A DNA stretch of 5,126 bases from Bacillota bacterium (GTDB lineage Bacteria; Bacillota; Dethiobacteria; DTU022), in the NCBI GenBank assembly GCA_012510325.1, contig JAAZIG010000232.1, forward strand, positions 1-5,126. The letters are read 5' to 3'. How positions within the stretch are numbered: position 1 is the stretch's first letter; each line of letters starts with the position of its first letter. The notes beneath the pieces are model-generated. The model was not told the DNA's origin, did no database searches, and saw only the letters and a program-made list of their open reading frames with translations. A program made the position numbers and the translations under genes. Shown piece after piece: positions 1 through 5,126 of this stretch.

Positions 1-399
1 CCCCAGAATTTGCAGATCGATCCCGCCGGCGCGGCCTATCTTCAGCTCATAATCACGACAGGAAGCGGCGATATCGGCGGGCTTGCCGGCAGGAATATGC
101 GCCCTTTGCGGTGAGATCCCCGCCGGTTCCCAAAGATTCTGCCGCATAAAATGGTGATAACTTTGCGGATTGTCCTGTTCGATGGGATAGTACTCATCGA
201 GGTTAAATGTAACCACCCTGCTGAGATCGAGCCGCCCCCGCACCGTCATTTTGACGAGCTCGCGGTACAGACCCAGCGGGGTCGAACCGGAAGCAAGCCC
301 GAGCACCGCAGCAGGTTTCTCCCTGATCCTCCGAGCAACCAGCCCGGCGGAATGCTCACTCATCGACTGATAATCGCGCAGCACCACTACTTTAAGCAA
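1..399 (-). CDS. nagB: Glucosamine-6-phosphate deaminase, partial (N-terminal 133 residues)
   Basis: NagB is a cytoplasmic enzyme that converts glucosamine 6-phosphate to fructose 6-phosphate plus ammonia, the step that feeds amino sugars into glycolysis. The reverse-complement translation shows family landmarks in order: a start of the form LLKVVVLRDY; the phosphate-binding loop GLASGSTPLGLY at residues 34-45; TFNLDEYY at 64-71, whose Asp (about residue 68) corresponds to the catalytic proton-transfer Asp of E. coli NagB; and the QSYHHFM segment at 79-85. The reading ends in GGIDLQILG, just before the expected GxGxNGHIGFNEP active-site loop, so the catalytic His/Glu part lies off the window. 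I chose TTG at 397-399 because it fits the usual MKVxxV start and follows GGGAG; an in-frame GTG at 415-417 is the alternative. The frame is open throughout. The gene is divergent from the germination operon. Confidence 0.95.
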   Translation of the reverse strand, partial: MLKVVVLRDYQSMSEHSAGLVARRIREKPAAVLGLASGSTPLGLYRELVKMTVRGRLDLSRVVTFNLDEYYPIEQDNPQSYHHFMRQNLWEPAGISPQRAHIPAGKPADIAASCRDYELKIGRAGGIDLQILG

Positions 400-439
400 A
401 CCGATCCCCGCTCCCACATTTATCTCTACAGCTCTTCGC

Positions 440-521
440 CGGAGGGCGGGACCCTTGAGAAAACGGCGGCGCCGTCCGGTTGCCCGGATAGCCGCCGCCC
501 CGGAGGGGCCCGACCCTTCAG
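440..521. repeat. Imperfect direct repeat flanking the nagB leader hairpin
   Basis: Two copies of a roughly 20-base sequence, at 440-459 and 501-521, share the pattern CGGAGGG(G) - three or four variable G/C bases - GACCCTT - (G/C)AG on the plus strand. They differ by a one-base indel and a few substitutions, lie about 61 bases apart and bracket the GNRA hairpin. They may be a regulator's paired sites, an alternative-pairing element or a chance product of the high GC content. Confidence 0.35.
460..497 (-). terminator. GNRA-capped GC-rich hairpin plus T-run in the nagB leader (terminator or attenuator-like)
   Basis: On the minus strand an outer stem CGGCGGC (497-491) pairs with GCCGCCG (470-464). 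Inside it, TCCGG (488-484) pairs with CCGGA (479-475) around a GCAA tetraloop of the GNRA class. The 3' side of the outer stem runs directly into TTTT (463-460) and then CTC, which is the layout of an intrinsic terminator on this strand. It lies between the candidate nagB promoter and the nagB start, so it could be a leader attenuator; it could equally end another transcript or be a purely structural leader element. The plus strand can form the same stem but lacks a following T-run. Confidence 0.5.
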
Positions 522-525
522 CAGT

Positions 526-534
526 ATTTTAGCA
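526..534 (-). promoter_or_regulatory. Candidate extended -10 promoter for nagB
   Basis: Read on the minus strand, the sequence is TGC-TAAAAT, an extended -10 element (TG, one base, then five of six matches to TATAAT). No good -35 hexamer is seen at 16-18 bases upstream, which is tolerated when the extended TG is present. Transcription would start near 519 and give a leader of about 120 nt before the nagB TTG, with the hairpin at 464-497 inside it. The promoter is inferred from motif match only. Confidence 0.4.
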
Positions 535-619
535 CTTTTAGATCTGCTTTAACAGTACCTTTTTCCGCCCCCCGGGCACCGCCGGAAGTTTTGAAAACGC
601 CCCCGCCCTTATTTTTTTA

Positions 620-627
620 CATATTAT
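620..627 (+). promoter_or_regulatory. Weak candidate -10 region for the germination operon
   Basis: CATATTA (620-626) is one base from the CATACTA -10 box of sigma-G promoters, the forespore sigma factor that normally drives ger operons, and the overlapping TATTAT (622-627) resembles a sigma-A -10. Neither has a recognisable -35 at the right distance: the nearest TTGAAA (591-596) is too far upstream. The position, about 40 bases before the first start codon, is plausible, but the assignment is weak. Confidence 0.25.
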
Positions 628-655
628 TTGCATAAAGAAAGAAGCTATCTGAGAA

Positions 656-662
656 GAGGTGG
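656..662 (+). promoter_or_regulatory. Ribosome binding site that decides the gerA TTG start
   Basis: GAGGTGG lies six bases before TTG at 669-671. An in-frame TAA at 633-635 bounds any upstream extension and no ATG or GTG exists between that stop and 669, so this site fixes the TTG start. Confidence 0.8.
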
Positions 663-668
663 CTGCTT

Positions 669-2279
669 TTGCTCGACTGGCTGAAAGACAGATTGGGGCT
701 CTCCCAGAGAACAGCGTCCCGAAACGAAGAGAAAGATCTCAGCGGCTTCCTGAGAGAGGCCGCCGGGGAAAAGTTTACCGGCAAACTCGAAAGCGACCTG
801 AAAAAGATAGACGCTGCCGGCGGCTCCAGTTACGATATATCGCTCCGGCGATTCTGGGCCGGCAACCTGCCCGGAGCACTGATCTATTTCGAAGGGCTCA
901 CCGATAAAAGAGCGACCGAGGAGATCATCCGCACCCTCGTCATCGAATCAAAGAAAATAGGGGTTGCCCTGAAAAAAGGAAAGGGGCTGGAGACCGCCCG
1001 GGAGAAGCTGCTCACCGCCGACGAGCTCATTGAGGTGGATAATGTCGCCGGGCTCTTCGCCGAGCTGTCCCGCGGCGGTGCCGCCGTCTTCTTCGACGGC
1101 AGCGCCGGGGCGCTCATCTGCGACACGCGGAAACCAAAGCTCAGAGCGATCAGTGAACCGGAAAATGAAACCACCCTGCGCGGGCCCCGCGACGGCTTCA
1201 TCGAAAATTTGCGGGTGAACACCTCTTTGATCCGCCTGCGCCTCCCCATCCCGCAGCTCTGGATGAAAAAAATGACCCTGGGCCGGCTCAGCAACACCGA
1301 GGTGGTCCTGATCTATATCAAGGGGCTGGCCCGGGAGAAGCTGATCCGCGAAGTGCACTCCCGGCTGCAGCAGGTCGATATCGATGCGATTCTCGGAAGC
1401 GGCTACCTGGAGGACTATATCGTCGACAGCCCCAACACCCTGTTCCCGCTGACCTACCGCACCGAAAGGCCGGACAAGGTCACCGCCGCCCTGCTCGAGG
1501 GAAGAGCGGTGGTCCTTGTTGCCGGGACCCCCTTTGCCCTGATCGTCCCCACAGAGCTGAATATGCTGATGCAGGCGCCTGACGACTACTTTGAACTCTT
1601 TCCCATCGGCGTCTTCATCCGCCTGCTGCGCTACGCCGCCCTGATCATCTCCCTCATTTTGCCCGGGGTTTACGTCGGCATAGTCACTTTTCATCCCGAG
1701 CTGCTGCCGACACCGCTTTTTTTGCGCATCATCAGCACCCGGGAGGGGGTCCCCTTCCCGGTGGTGGCCGAGATGCTGATCCTCGAGCTGATCTTCGAAA
1801 TTCTGCGCGAAGCGGGACTGCGCCTTCCGCCGGCTATCGGCCCGGCCATCAGCATTGTCGGCGCGCTGATCCTGGGGGATGCCGCCATCAGCGCCGGTCT
1901 GGTTTCTCCGGGGGTGGTCATCGTCGTTGCGCTAACCGCCATCGCCGGATTCTCCACCCCGTCTTTCGCCCTGAGTACCGCCATCCGCCTGCTCCGCTTT
2001 ATTTTTACCATCGCCGGGGCCACCTTCGGCCTCTTCGGGGTGCAGTTCGCCCTGCTGCTGACTGTCATTCACCTTTGCAGTTTGCGCTCCTTCGGCGTCC
2101 CCTATCTCAGTCCCTTCGCCCCCCTCATCCTGAGCGATCTGAAGGACTCGCTCATCACCGTCTGGTGGTGGGGCATGCAGGCCCGGCCCAAGCTGATCGG
2201 CGGGCGCGAACCGCTGCGCCAGCCCCTCGGTCAAAAGCCGCAGCCCGGACAGGATCCCGAAGAGGATGAAGGGAGTTAA
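669..2279 (+). CDS. gerA: GerA-family spore germination receptor, A subunit
   Basis: This is the A subunit of a nutrient germinant receptor in the spore inner membrane; in the B. subtilis GerA receptor the A subunit builds the channel-like oligomer that releases ions on germinant binding. Its 536 residues are slightly longer than typical. Residues 1-310 form the soluble N-terminal region, with conserved family segments RGPRDGF (171-177), VNTSLIRLRL (183-192), TEVVLIYIKGLA (210-221), ERPDK (266-270) and GTPFALIVP (286-294). Hydrophobic segments follow at about 317-340, 363-380, 391-405, 409-428 and 440-468, including the diagnostic STREGVPFPVVAEML (356-370) and FEILREAGLRLP (376-387). A conserved HLCSLRSFGVPYLSPFAP block (468-485) precedes a charged, Pro-rich cytoplasmic tail. 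The start is TTG at 669. The stop is three bases before the next ATG, so the genes are co-transcribed. The germinant cannot be inferred, and the symbol denotes the family, not an orthologue of a particular receptor. Confidence 0.97.
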   Translation: MLDWLKDRLGLSQRTASRNEEKDLSGFLREAAGEKFTGKLESDLKKIDAAGGSSYDISLRRFWAGNLPGALIYFEGLTDKRATEEIIRTLVIESKKIGVALKKGKGLETAREKLLTADELIEVDNVAGLFAELSRGGAAVFFDGSAGALICDTRKPKLRAISEPENETTLRGPRDGFIENLRVNTSLIRLRLPIPQLWMKKMTLGRLSNTEVVLIYIKGLAREKLIREVHSRLQQVDIDAILGSGYLEDYIVDSPNTLFPLTYRTERPDKVTAALLEGRAVVLVAGTPFALIVPTELNMLMQAPDDYFELFPIGVFIRLLRYAALIISLILPGVYVGIVTFHPELLPTPLFLRIISTREGVPFPVVAEMLILELIFEILREAGLRLPPAIGPAISIVGALILGDAAISAGLVSPGVVIVVALTAIAGFSTPSFALSTAIRLLRFIFTIAGATFGLFGVQFALLLTVIHLCSLRSFGVPYLSPFAPLILSDLKDSLITVWWWGMQARPKLIGGREPLRQPLGQKPQPGQDPEEDEGS

Positions 2280-2282
2280 TCG

Positions 2283-3395
2283 ATGCCGCAAGAGAAGATC
2301 GCCAACCGTCAGCTTTTTTTTATTCTGTTCATGATTCGTTGCAACATCGCCGTGGCCTTCCTGCCGGTGCTAACCACCGCCGACGCCTACCAGGATGCCT
2401 GGCTCTCGAGCATCGTTCAATTTTTCCCCGCAGCGCTGCTGCTGCTTTTTTTCGGCGGCCTCGGCAGCCGCTTCCCCGATCTGACTCTGGCCCAGTACAG
2501 CGAGAGGCTGCTCGGCCGCTGGCCGGGCAAGGTGCTGACCCTGGCGATCCTGTGGGCTTTCCTGCATATGGCGGCGGTGGAGGTGCGCATCTATGCCGAT
2601 ATGCTCGTCACCGTCTTTCTCCCCGACACCCCGCTGCTCTTCCTGATCACCGCCATGGTCATCGTCGCAGCCGCCGCCGCTCATTCCGGGATCGAGGTGA
2701 TCGGGAGAGCCGCCGACCTGCTCTTTCCCATCTACCTGCTGATGATCGTCGGCAGCCTCCTGCTGCCGCTTCCCCTGCTGAAGGTGATGTTCTACAACCT
2801 GGAGCCGGTTCTGGCCCGCGGTTTTGGGCCCGTTTTCAGAGGCGCGGTGACCCCGATGGCGGTAATTGTACAGTTTTTGACGCTGACCATGCTGATCCCC
2901 TCTCTCAACCAGCCCAAACGAGGCCTGCGCACCTCTCTCGCCGCCCTGGCGGGGGCAAGCACTATTCTCATCTTCATTGCTGTGGTGACAACAGCGATTC
3001 TCGGGCCGTCGCCCGGGGCACGGGCGCTCTTCCCCTTTTTCAAGATGGTCCGGGTGGTTGCCCTCAGCGAATTCGTCGAGCGGCTCGAAGCGCTGTCGGT
3101 CTTCGCCTGGGGACTGGGCCTTTTTATCGAAGTGGCGGCCTATCTTTTCTGCGGCGCCCGGGGTCTTTCTCAGGTGTTCGGCCTGGAGGATTACCGCTCC
3201 CTGATCCTGCCGATGGCGGCGATCTGGATCACGATGGGGGTTCACGTCTCCCAAAATGCCTTCCAGCTGCTCACTTTTTTCAAGCCGGCTTTTTTTGCGC
3301 CCTACGCCCTGGCTCTGATAGTGATCCCCTTCACCGCTCTCTGGGCGGCCTATCTCCTGCGCAAGTTTTTCAGGAGGCGATCCGGTGAACTGTAA
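2283..3395 (+). CDS. gerB: GerB-family spore germination receptor, B subunit (APC-fold membrane protein)
   Basis: The B subunit is an integral inner-membrane protein related to the amino acid-polyamine-organocation transporters; in characterised receptors it binds the germinant. The 370-residue length is normal. About ten hydrophobic segments can be drawn, near residues 10-30, 40-60, 83-100, 115-133, 144-163, 185-206, 218-240, 268-290, 304-324 and 335-358. Family hallmarks include HSGIEVIGRAADLLFPI (134-150), NLEPVLARG (172-180) and the FPFFKMVRVV...SEFVERLEALSVFAWG block (about 250-277). The basic C-terminus FRRRSGEL is probably cytoplasmic. The ATG at 2283 is three bases after the gerA stop and is preceded by AAGGGAG (2269-2275) at a spacing of seven. 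The last 11 bases overlap gerC. Ligand specificity is not readable from the sequence alone. Confidence 0.95.
   Translation: MPQEKIANRQLFFILFMIRCNIAVAFLPVLTTADAYQDAWLSSIVQFFPAALLLLFFGGLGSRFPDLTLAQYSERLLGRWPGKVLTLAILWAFLHMAAVEVRIYADMLVTVFLPDTPLLFLITAMVIVAAAAAHSGIEVIGRAADLLFPIYLLMIVGSLLLPLPLLKVMFYNLEPVLARGFGPVFRGAVTPMAVIVQFLTLTMLIPSLNQPKRGLRTSLAALAGASTILIFIAVVTTAILGPSPGARALFPFFKMVRVVALSEFVERLEALSVFAWGLGLFIEVAAYLFCGARGLSQVFGLEDYRSLILPMAAIWITMGVHVSQNAFQLLTFFKPAFFAPYALALIVIPFTALWAAYLLRKFFRRRSGEL
3372..3377 (+). promoter_or_regulatory. Ribosome binding site for gerC inside gerB
   Basis: A perfect AGGAGG lies within the 3' end of gerB, seven bases before GTG at 3385-3387. It supports the GTG start and an 11-base overlap between the two genes, an arrangement typical of translational coupling. 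Confidence 0.85.
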
Positions 3396-4605
3396 ACGAC
3401 TGCTCGCTCTGCTGATCATCGCCGCCCTTGCCGGGACGCTCTCAACCGGCTGCTGGAACCGGCGCGAACCGGAGCTCTTGGGCGTGGTCCTGGCGGTGGG
3501 CTTCGATTACGACGAGGAGAGCGGCTCCTACCAGATATTCGCCCAGCTGGCCAACCCTGTCGCCATGGGCGGAAGCGGCGGGGAGAGCAGCTCCGGAAGC
3601 GGCGGGGGAGGCGGGGAAAAAGCTTTCTGGACCATAGAGGCAAAGGGGCCAACCCCTTTTGCGGCGGTGCGCAATCTCATCGGAACCTCCAGCCGGGCCC
3701 TCTTCTGGCCCCACTGCCGGGTGCTCCTTTTATCAGAAAAGGTTGCCCGGCAGGGGGTCGCCGAGATCTTCGATCTCTTTGAGCGGGGCCGGCAGTTCCG
3801 CCTCATCGTCAAGCCGGCAGTGGTTCAGGGGGATCTGCAAAAGATCATGAAGGCCTCTTTTCCCCTCGAGGAGACGGGGGCAAGGGGGCTGGACCGGCTG
3901 GTCCTGACCACCCGTTTTGATCGGTCGATCTTCCCGGAAAAGAATTTAAACGAGCTCATCGCCACCCACGCCCAGACCGGCAAAGAGATGCTCATCGGCC
4001 GGCTGGAAGTGCTCGAGACGGCTGATGAGGGAGCTGGAGACGGCGGAAGCAGCCCGCCGCCGGCCCGCCTTTGCGGGAGCGCCCTCTTCCGCGGCGACCG
4101 TATGGTCGGCTGGGCCTCGGCCAAGCAGGTTCAGGGCTGGACCTACGGTTCGGGCCGCGTTTTCCGCTCCACCCTTCTCGTCGCCTTACCGGCGGAGGAA
4201 AACAGACATGTCAGCATCGAAACTTACAGCCACACCGCCAGGATGAGCCTGCACGGGGACGAGGAAAACTGGTGGATCGAGATGAAGGTAAAGCTGCACG
4301 GGCGCATCCAGGAATTTGACGGACCGGGGAAACTTGATGCCGAAAACAAGCTGACCCACTCCCTGGAGAGGCGGGCCGCTCAGGCGGTGCGCAACGATAT
4401 CGAGGCCATGTTCAACCGCTCTCAGGAGCTGAGGGCGGATATCTTCGGTTTTGGCAACCTGATCTATCGCAAAAACCCGCAGTTGTGGCAGCAGATCCGT
4501 TCCCGGTGGGACGAAGAGATCTTCCCGCAGTTAAAGGTGGAGCTCACCGTTGAGTTCGATATTTTACACACCGGAATGGTCAAGGATTCGCTGAGGGAGG
4601 ACTGA
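3385..4605 (+). CDS. gerC: GerC-family germination receptor lipoprotein, C subunit
   Basis: The C subunit is a lipoprotein anchored on the outer face of the spore inner membrane and needed for receptor function in characterised systems. The N-terminus is a short lipoprotein signal peptide: basic MNCKR, a hydrophobic stretch at 6-19, then LSTGC with Cys23 as the expected lipidated residue. It is followed by the family signature CWNRREPELLGVVLAVGFDYD, cited here as 23-32 and 33-43. A Gly/Ser-rich loop (about 61-78) separates the first strands from the FWTIEAKG...RNLIG...LFWPH region (about 81-110). The C-terminal domain holds the typical ADIFGFGNLIYRKNP (about 351-365), WDEEIFPQLKVEL and final DILHTG elements. 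At 406 residues it is of normal size. It starts at GTG 3385, overlaps gerB by 11 bases and ends eight bases before the small downstream gene. The lipobox has Ser at -3 where Leu is usual. Confidence 0.95.
   Translation: MNCKRLLALLIIAALAGTLSTGCWNRREPELLGVVLAVGFDYDEESGSYQIFAQLANPVAMGGSGGESSSGSGGGGGEKAFWTIEAKGPTPFAAVRNLIGTSSRALFWPHCRVLLLSEKVARQGVAEIFDLFERGRQFRLIVKPAVVQGDLQKIMKASFPLEETGARGLDRLVLTTRFDRSIFPEKNLNELIATHAQTGKEMLIGRLEVLETADEGAGDGGSSPPPARLCGSALFRGDRMVGWASAKQVQGWTYGSGRVFRSTLLVALPAEENRHVSIETYSHTARMSLHGDEENWWIEMKVKLHGRIQEFDGPGKLDAENKLTHSLERRAAQAVRNDIEAMFNRSQELRADIFGFGNLIYRKNPQLWQQIRSRWDEEIFPQLKVELTVEFDILHTGMVKDSLRED
4593..4601 (+). promoter_or_regulatory. Distant ribosome binding site for the small fourth gene
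   Basis: GAGGGAGGA lies within the last codons of gerC. Its GGAGGA core (4596-4601) ends 11 bases before ATG 4613, longer than the usual 6-9. No alternative start codon lies between them, so a strong but loosely spaced site is the best reading; it may give lower translation than for gerA-C. Confidence 0.6.
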
Positions 4606-4612
4606 GCAAAAG

Positions 4613-4834
4613 ATGTTCTGGACTGCACTGGCGCTGATCGCCATCGCCCTCATCCAGGTCCCCTCGCTGGTCAACGGAAAAAGATGGCCCGAACTGGCCG
4701 GTTTTACCGCCCTCTGGCTCGTCGCCGCGCTCTTCGCCCTCCTTATCACTGCCGGGGTCTCCCTGCCCACCCCCACCGAACTGCTGCGCACTTTCTACAG
4801 CTGGTTCTGCCCCCTCAGCGGGGTGAGCCGCTAA
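4613..4834 (+). CDS. Small two-helix membrane protein, GerA-receptor D-subunit-like
   Basis: This 73-residue protein is the last gene of the receptor operon. It has two hydrophobic helices (about residues 2-20 and 27-49) separated by a short basic hinge with NGKRWPEL (21-28), then a conserved-looking tail VSLPTPTELL (49-58) and FYSWF. That architecture (helix, K/R-x-W-x-E-L hinge, helix, then a G-V-x-x-P-x-PT turn) matches my recollection of the small 'D' proteins encoded in some gerA-type operons of Bacillus and clostridia, which modulate receptor activity; the match is from memory, not from a search. The ATG is seven bases after the gerC stop TGA (4603-4605), so it is co-transcribed. Codon use is like its neighbours. 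No catalytic motif is visible, so a structural or regulatory role in the membrane complex is inferred. Automatic annotation would probably call it hypothetical. Confidence 0.8.
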   Translation: MFWTALALIAIALIQVPSLVNGKRWPELAGFTALWLVAALFALLITAGVSLPTPTELLRTFYSWFCPLSGVSR

Positions 4835-4858
4835 CCCGCCCGGGACAAGGTCTCGCCG

Positions 4859-4893
4859 AAGGGCGCTCGCGGCACATTCCCGCGGCGCCGCTT
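4859..4893 (+). terminator. Candidate intrinsic terminator after the germination operon
   Basis: AAGGGCGC (4859-4866), a bulged T, then CGCGG (4868-4872) can pair with CCGCG (4880-4884), GCGCC (4885-4889), a bulged G and CTT (4891-4893), around the seven-base loop CACATTC. This makes about 13 base pairs with two single-base bulges, 25 bases after the last stop codon. The following T-run is only TTT (4892-4894), so it is a poor rho-independent terminator by sequence, but position and stem stability fit operon termination. Confidence 0.45.
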
Positions 4894-4899
4894 TGACCA

Positions 4900-4948
4900 T
4901 TCCCGGAAGCTGAAGTTCCCTCCCCCCATGCGGCAGCGGGACCGGGAA
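4900..4948. repeat. Short inverted repeat in the convergent intergenic region
   Basis: TTCCCGG (4900-4906) and CCGGGAA (4942-4948) are perfect 7-base inverted arms separated by 35 bases that also contain C-rich and G-rich tracts. The arms could form part of a convergent termination structure, for example for the minus-strand gene ending at 4992, but there is no T-run and the loop is long. The rest of 4835-4991 shows no gene. Confidence 0.3.
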
Positions 4949-4991
4949 GGGGGTAAACCGCAGCGAGCAACAGAGAGAGGGTCACACACTG

Positions 4992-5126
4992 CTACCAGCC
5001 GCCAATTATTTTCAGCCCCGACCAGAGAAAGTAGAGGGAAAAGAGGCCCAGAAATATCCCCAGGCCGAAGATGATCCCCCGGTACAGCTCATCGGTAAGC
5101 CATCTTCGCCCCGTGGCGATGACCGC
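4992..5126 (-). CDS. C-terminus of a membrane protein, probably LysE/RhtB-family exporter (partial)
   Basis: The minus strand is open from the window edge to TAG at 4992-4994, giving the last 44 residues. They read as a basic GRRWLTDELYRG segment followed by one hydrophobic helix of about 20-24 residues and the short end KIIGGW. An arginine-rich loop, an amphipathic L-x-D-x-L-Y-R stretch and then a final Gly/Leu-rich helix ending in LYFLWSGLK is how LysE/RhtB-type amino-acid and metabolite exporters typically finish, so I favour that family; other small multi-pass membrane proteins could end similarly. The gene converges on the germination operon and is separated from it by 157 bases. No link to germination is implied. 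Confidence 0.6.
   Translation of the reverse strand, partial: AVIATGRRWLTDELYRGIIFGLGIFLGLFSLYFLWSGLKIIGGW

Larger units (their letters stand above)
400..668. other. Divergent intergenic region between nagB and the germination operon
   Basis: This 269-base region has no gene I can support. The open frame running through it on the plus strand overlaps the genuine nagB coding sequence and has no family resemblance. The nagB-proximal part (about 430-520) is very GC-rich and structured. The part next to the germination operon (about 609-645) is abruptly AT-rich with a T7 run at 612-618, as expected for a promoter region. No tRNA, known riboswitch core or CRISPR-type repeat is recognisable. Confidence 0.6.

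Noticed and set aside
415..417. GTG start for nagB
   Set aside because: It would add six Gly-rich residues not typical of NagB and has only a weak ribosome site. The TTG at 397-399 fits the conserved N-terminus, though GTG is not excluded.
400..531. glmS ribozyme, SAM-type or c-di-GMP riboswitch in the nagB leader
   Set aside because: The GGCAACCGG-like loop superficially recalls SAM-I and GEMM elements, but the conserved core segments and helices of those classes are not present.
151..552. 133-aa plus-strand open frame at the left end
   Set aside because: It lies antisense to genuine nagB codons and then runs through the GC-rich intergenic region. It has no family motifs, so it is a shadow ORF.
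620..658. Sigma-G promoter with GCATA (630-634) as the -35
   Set aside because: The -10 box expected 17-18 bases downstream would fall in the ribosome binding site (about 652-659) and does not match. Only the isolated CATATTA is kept, at low confidence.
948..1694. 248-aa minus-strand frame opposite gerA
   Set aside because: It is the antisense of conserved GerA codons, with skewed Gln/Asp/Gly composition and no family resemblance.
2339..3388. 349-aa plus-strand frame overlapping gerB
   Set aside because: It is an Arg/Pro/Gly-rich shifted-frame product of gerB, with no conserved motif; the gerB frame is unmistakable.
2370..3419. 349-aa minus-strand open frame opposite gerB
   Set aside because: Its composition is Gln/Gly/Glu/His-rich low complexity, as expected from the antisense of a Leu/Ala/Phe-rich membrane gene in GC-rich DNA. 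It has no recognisable domain and no ribosome site was identified.

Overview
The window looks like chromosomal DNA from a GC-rich, endospore-forming member of the Firmicutes (Bacillota). The evidence is a complete germinant-receptor operon, strong Shine-Dalgarno sequences, frequent TTG/GTG starts and dense GC-rich codon use. I cannot name the genus. A GC-rich clostridial lineage seems more likely than Bacillus, but that is inference.

Layout. Positions 1-399 (minus strand) hold the 5' part of nagB, glucosamine-6-phosphate deaminase, whose C-terminal half lies outside the window. Positions 400-668 are a divergent intergenic region. It carries a probable nagB promoter (extended -10) and a very stable GNRA-capped hairpin followed by a T-run on the nagB-sense strand, bracketed by an imperfect direct repeat. 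On the other side is the AT-rich leader of the germination operon. Positions 669-4834 (plus strand) are a tightly packed four-gene operon: gerA-type subunit (536 aa), gerB-type subunit (370 aa), gerC-type lipoprotein (406 aa) and a 73-aa two-helix protein resembling the small fourth ('D') subunit of some receptor operons. Positions 4835-4991 are a short convergent intergenic region with a candidate terminator hairpin. Positions 4992-5126 (minus strand) encode the last 44 residues of a membrane protein, most likely a LysE/RhtB-family exporter.

How the genes work together. By analogy with characterised GerA-family receptors, the A, B and C proteins would assemble in the inner membrane of the dormant spore. 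The B subunit (APC-transporter fold) would sense a small-molecule germinant, the A subunit would form the channel-like core and the C lipoprotein would sit on the outer face. The D protein would associate with or modulate the complex. The germinant cannot be read from the sequence. nagB links amino-sugar catabolism to the neighbourhood but is divergently transcribed, and nothing shows co-regulation.

The least ordinary items are the overlooked fourth receptor subunit and the structured, terminator-like nagB leader. The rest is a recognisable germination locus, and I see no sign of mobile elements, CRISPR, phage genes or RNA genes.
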